Positions 22,808 to 25,938 of a stretch of DNA of 25,938 nucleotides are shown piece after piece; position 1 is the stretch's first letter, and each line of letters starts with the position of its first letter. The position numbers and the translations under genes are program-made. The stretch comes from Methanosarcinaceae archaeon. GTDB lineage: Archaea > Halobacteriota > Methanosarcinia > Methanosarcinales > Methanosarcinaceae. Location of the stretch: the NCBI GenBank assembly GCA_028690255.1, contig JAQVBP010000024.1:1-25938 (forward strand). The letters are read 5' to 3'. A model generated the notes under the pieces. That model saw only the letters and a program-made list of their open reading frames with translations. It was not told where the DNA came from and ran no database searches.

Positions 22808-25213
22808 ATGCGAAGGAAAATAACTGTATTTTTGATTGCAGCTATTTTATGCTTTACAGGAATAGCTGCAGCTAATTCTTGCTGGGAATCATGCGGGACA
22901 AAAGTGAATGAGGGGGATGTTGATGCAGTATATGCATTATCATTTGCTTTTCCCGGTGTTCCGCAATTTGCTTTCTTCGATTATAACATAAATGGTGGCA
23001 CTGTAGGGGCTTTCGATGATTACGATTCGGGATACCTCGATATGGACGGTGACGGTATAATCGACCCGAACATTGACGTGAGGATCACGCCCTGGCATAA
23101 TGTTCCAGCTGGTAACCCGCAGTTTAAGTATCCTGCAAATACCAAGGTTGCCAACGACCTTGACCAGGGGCTTCCTCTTGTGGTTCCGCAAAAGCAACAG
23201 GTTCTTTATTTCATTGACCTCGAAAACGATGGAAGATATGACATCGAAGATCCCATCTATGTTGATGTAAACGCCTGTGGTGGTACTGTCGAAGTTCATG
23301 ACATCAGGCTTACTGCCAATGGCTGGGGATACAACGCATATACCACCGTAGGAGTATATGATGGAGACAAGGGACAGACACTTACTCTGATGCCAAACAA
23401 TCAGAATAATCCTGCACTTCAAGGAACTTTTGCAGACCTTTTAGGTTACATCGATGACGATTGCAGTACTACCTGGACCTGCCCGGACAAGCTTTACCTG
23501 CAGCAGCCCAAAATCAACGATACTACCGGGGCACAGGGTGATTTCGATATAAACGCTAATTTCTTCGTAACCATTGGAGACCTGAGGATTTACATACCGC
23601 CGGCAGCTATTGCAGAAGAAGGATGGCCTTCCTGTGGCACAAAGGTTGAAGAGGGGGACATTGATGCGGTATATACACTCAGTACTCTGACTAACCTAGC
23701 AATCGGGTTCCATGACTTCAATGATAATGGTGTATTTGATGGAATTGACAGTGCTTATGTAGATATTGTCAATGTGCCACTTTTGCCTGGGCCAGGAATA
23801 ACGGGTAGAGTCGATAACGGGGATGTAAGAATCACACCGTGGCACAACGTCCCGGAAGGTAACTCGGATTTAAAATATCCGGCGAATACCAAGGTGATTA
23901 ATGACCTTGACCAGGGAATGCCACTTATATATCCAGATCAAGCTGGCCTTATCACATTCTTTGATATAAACAATGCAGGTAACCAGCCGGGATATGATAT
24001 TACAGATCCTCTTTACGTGGATATGGACTCTAACAACATAACATCGATTTATGATATCAGACTGACTCCGAGAGAGGAATATGGCTATGAGGCGTACACT
24101 ACAGTCCGGGCAGGAGATCTGGACCTTTACGATCCCTGGCCTTTCTGGCCGATAGGTGGATTTACTACGACACCCGCAAATCTGACCGGATACATCGACG
24201 ATGATTGTAGTGGTACCTGGACCTGTCCGGATAAGCTCTATCTTGAACAGCCAATTTATAACATTACTGCTGGTACGCTTCTCGGATTCGATCGCTTTGT
24301 AACCATCGGTGATATGAGACTGTATATCCCACCGGAAGCAATCGCAAATGAGTGCTGGCCTTCCTGCGGAACAAAGGTTGAACAGTGTGATATTGATGCA
24401 GTTTATATGCTGAAAAACCTGGGTATAGAGAATGCAGCACTGAAATTCTATGACTATGATGGAGACGGAATTTTCGACGATAGAGATACTCTGTATATAG
24501 ATGTCGACAACAGCAATGATGTAATCGAAGCTGGAGATATCAGACTCACCCCTTGGCACAATGTGCCGGCGGATGATCCGGACTGCAAGTATCCGGCAAA
24601 CACAAAGGTGGCTAACGACCTTGACCTGAACAAACCGTTAATCCCACTCACTGCAAATCTGTCTGTTGCTGGTCTGGGTTATAACGTATCATACTTTGAC
24701 ATAAACGGGGATAGGAAATTGGATATTGGTGATCCGTTCTACATAGATATTGCTCCTCTTGGTCGGGTTTCACTCTTTGACGTCAGGCTTACTCCTACGG
24801 CAGGTTATGGTGCGTACACTTCTGTGAGAGCGGGTAATCTTGACCTGGTTGAAAACAGAGCATTAACCTGGCATCCATTAGGTGGTGCAATAAACAGATC
24901 TATCGGATATATTGACTCCGATTGTTCTGATACCTGGACATGTGTGGACAAGCTCTATCTTAACCAGCAGTTCCCACCCTTGCCTGTGCCTATTACGGGT
25001 CTTGTAGGGTTTGCTACAATCGGTGACATGAGGCTCTACATCCCGCCAGAGGAGATTGTACCTAATCCGGATTACCATCCGTATGATGAGAACAAGAACC
25101 GCATAATCGATATGCCCGAACTTATGAAAGCAATCAGTGACTGGAAGGCAGGATCTCTGTCCATGGAAGAACTGATGAAGATTATTGGTTATTGGAAGGC
25201 AGGAGCTATCTGA
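22808..25213 (+). CDS. Secreted protein with three ~245-residue repeats and dockerin-like tail
   Basis: The ATG at 22808 is preferred over 22781: GAGGGTGA lies upstream, and it places a clean signal peptide at the N-terminus (MRRKITVFLIAAILCFTGIAAA). The mature protein (801 residues with signal) has three tandem repeats starting at Trp26, Trp273 and Trp517. Each repeat contains in order SCGTKV, a D-A-V-Y segment, a D-x-D-x-D/N-G calcium-type loop (YDGDGIFDDRD in the third), TPWHNVP, KYPANTKVxNDLD, YID-DCS-TWTCPDKLYL and an ITIGD-like segment with RLYIPP. Cysteine pairs (SCG, DCS...TWTC) suggest a disulfide in every repeat. The last 45 residues (YDENKNRIIDMPELMKAI, then SMEELMKIIGYWKAG) resemble a dockerin/EF-hand-like tail common in Methanosarcina surface proteins. 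No membrane anchor is visible. It is probably a cell-envelope protein; the ligand is unknown. The next gene follows after 61 bases. Confidence 0.9.
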   Translation: MRRKITVFLIAAILCFTGIAAANSCWESCGTKVNEGDVDAVYALSFAFPGVPQFAFFDYNINGGTVGAFDDYDSGYLDMDGDGIIDPNIDVRITPWHNVPAGNPQFKYPANTKVANDLDQGLPLVVPQKQQVLYFIDLENDGRYDIEDPIYVDVNACGGTVEVHDIRLTANGWGYNAYTTVGVYDGDKGQTLTLMPNNQNNPALQGTFADLLGYIDDDCSTTWTCPDKLYLQQPKINDTTGAQGDFDINANFFVTIGDLRIYIPPAAIAEEGWPSCGTKVEEGDIDAVYTLSTLTNLAIGFHDFNDNGVFDGIDSAYVDIVNVPLLPGPGITGRVDNGDVRITPWHNVPEGNSDLKYPANTKVINDLDQGMPLIYPDQAGLITFFDINNAGNQPGYDITDPLYVDMDSNNITSIYDIRLTPREEYGYEAYTTVRAGDLDLYDPWPFWPIGGFTTTPANLTGYIDDDCSGTWTCPDKLYLEQPIYNITAGTLLGFDRFVTIGDMRLYIPPEAIANECWPSCGTKVEQCDIDAVYMLKNLGIENAALKFYDYDGDGIFDDRDTLYIDVDNSNDVIEAGDIRLTPWHNVPADDPDCKYPANTKVANDLDLNKPLIPLTANLSVAGLGYNVSYFDINGDRKLDIGDPFYIDIAPLGRVSLFDVRLTPTAGYGAYTSVRAGNLDLVENRALTWHPLGGAINRSIGYIDSDCSDTWTCVDKLYLNQQFPPLPVPITGLVGFATIGDMRLYIPPEEIVPNPDYHPYDENKNRIIDMPELMKAISDWKAGSLSMEELMKIIGYWKAGAI

Positions 25214-25226
25214 TTGCCAGACCGCA

Positions 25227-25250
25227 TGAAAGGCAGTAAGTTGCCTTTCA
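25227..25250 (+). terminator. Hairpin between two secreted-protein genes
   Basis: TGAAAGGCA (25227-25235) and TGCCTTTCA (25242-25250) form a perfect 9-bp stem with a 6-base loop. ATTTTTT follows 5 bases later, immediately before GGAGG of the next gene. It may be a partial terminator or RNA-stabilising hairpin that sets different levels for the two genes. Confidence 0.55.
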
Positions 25251-25274
25251 GCTACATTTTTTGGAGGAATGATT

Positions 25275-25938
25275 ATGAAAAAGTCATTCATGACGATTGG
25301 AATTGTAGCAATGCTACTCTTAGTAACCTTGCCTCTGGTAGCGGCATCTTCCTCTAATGTCTGCAGGCATCTTCCGTCAGGCAATCAGGCAGCAGGTTCA
25401 GAGATTAGTGTCTCTCTGGACGTTACAGTGGATTGTGCTACATATTATGCAATTGAAGAGTGTGTTCCTGCGGGCTGGACCATAACCGGTGCCAGTGACG
25501 GTGGGGATTACACAAGCGATCCCGGCTATGTTAAGTGGGTAATCGCATCTGGAGCAGTAAATAAGACATACACATATACCGTGTGTATTCCGAACAGTGC
25601 CAGCGGAACCTATTCATTTGCTGGTATATACCAGATGGAAGGCATGGCAGACTCAGCTGCAATTGGCTGTGATACCCAGGTCGTTGTAACAGGTGCGGGT
25701 CCCGTAGGGTCCTCCAGTGTTTGCAGGGATCTTCCTGAGGGGAGTCAGGCTGCCGGTTCATCTATGGTGGTTTCCCTTTGTGTGACCCCGGGTTCTGCCA
25801 CCTACTATGCTATTGACGAGTGTGTTCCTGCGGGCTGGACCGTAACCGGTGCCAGTGACGGTGGGGATTATACAAGTATTCCAGGCCGGGTCAAGTGGGT
25901 GGTTACTTCTGGAGCAGTAAATAAGACATACACATATA
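25275..25938 (+). CDS. Secreted protein with tandem 120-residue repeats, 3' partial
   Basis: The ATG at 25275 follows GGAGG (25263-25267) at a 7-base spacing. A signal peptide of about 24 residues ends LPLVAAS (residues ~18-24). The visible 221 residues hold one full repeat and most of a second, each starting VCR-LP-G-QAAGS, then VSL-V, YYAI-ECVPAGWT, TGASDGGDYTS, VKWV, SGAVNKTYTYTVCIP, and GTYSFAGIYQMEGM. The repeats match at an offset of exactly 360 bases, 120 codons. Paired cysteines (CR, ECVP, TVCIP, GCD) recur and could form disulfides. No stop is reached, so more repeats and an anchor are likely outside the window. The domain resembles the N-terminal domain of the PGF-CTERM protein at 888-2039. 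It is probably an envelope or adhesion protein; its ligand is unknown. Confidence 0.88.
   Translation, partial: MKKSFMTIGIVAMLLLVTLPLVAASSSNVCRHLPSGNQAAGSEISVSLDVTVDCATYYAIEECVPAGWTITGASDGGDYTSDPGYVKWVIASGAVNKTYTYTVCIPNSASGTYSFAGIYQMEGMADSAAIGCDTQVVVTGAGPVGSSSVCRDLPEGSQAAGSSMVVSLCVTPGSATYYAIDECVPAGWTVTGASDGGDYTSIPGRVKWVVTSGAVNKTYTY
25458..25938 (+). repeat. Two near-identical DNA segments, 360 bp apart
   Basis: The segment beginning GAGTGTGTTCCTGCGGGCTG occurs at 25458 and 25818. Across about 120 bases most differences are at third codon positions, and the last 25 bases visible (through ACACATATA at the window end) are identical to the first copy. This points to recent duplication or gene conversion between repeat units. 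Confidence 0.9.

Overview
The window looks like a chromosomal segment of a methanogenic archaeon of the Methanosarcina group (family Methanosarcinaceae; inferred from gene content, no search was run). Supporting signs are a PGF-CTERM surface protein, the DUF39-CBS plus NIL-ferredoxin pair used by methanogens to make homocysteine, archaeal-type riboflavin enzymes (RibC, RibH, RibL), a CDC48/VAT AAA ATPase, TATA-type promoters, and large secreted repeat proteins typical of this genus.

Layout. (1) 1-2039: two secreted or surface proteins on the + strand, the first cut by the window edge, the second with a PGF-CTERM anchor. (2) 2291-3994: a radical SAM protein with a CX5CX2C cluster motif and a C-terminal helix-hairpin-helix. 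(3) 4.2-8.3 kb: an AT-rich accessory zone with a small membrane protein, a decayed transposase, an IS1-like element whose transposase is split at an A-rich slippery site, a fragment of an unknown gene, a small phage-like ORF between direct repeats, and a membrane-anchored transglutaminase-like protein. (4) 8.6-10.8 kb: a multi-pass membrane protein with a (AAT)22 microsatellite just upstream, then a TudS-like [4Fe-4S] protein flanked by two copies of a ~115-bp palindromic MITE. (5) 10.8-16.9 kb: a metabolic block. NIL-ferredoxin and DUF39-CBS (homocysteine synthesis) lie divergently from ribL; then class I aminotransferase, ribH, ribC and class V aminotransferase all lie on the - strand. (6) 17.0-17.35 kb: 14 tandem 23/24-bp repeats, then an HTH-CBS regulator whose stop codon lies in a further unit of the same repeat. 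(7) 18.3-21.9 kb: CDC48-type ATPase, a flavodoxin-like protein, and a short winged-helix protein whose start codon appears to be ATA. (8) 21.9-22.8 kb: a long AT-rich gap with one more GC-rich, potentially structured patch. (9) 22.8 kb to the end: two secreted repeat proteins on the + strand, an 801-residue protein with three ~245-residue repeats and a protein with exact 120-residue repeats that runs off the window.

How the genes fit together. Two coherent themes emerge. One is sulfur and iron-sulfur chemistry: DUF39-CBS, its ferredoxin partner, and the convergent TudS-like protein. The other is flavin synthesis: ribL, ribH and ribC make riboflavin and FAD, with a flavodoxin-like protein nearby. 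The window ends in cell-surface genes on both sides; the PGF-CTERM protein near the left edge and the repeat protein at the right edge appear to share a related beta-rich domain.
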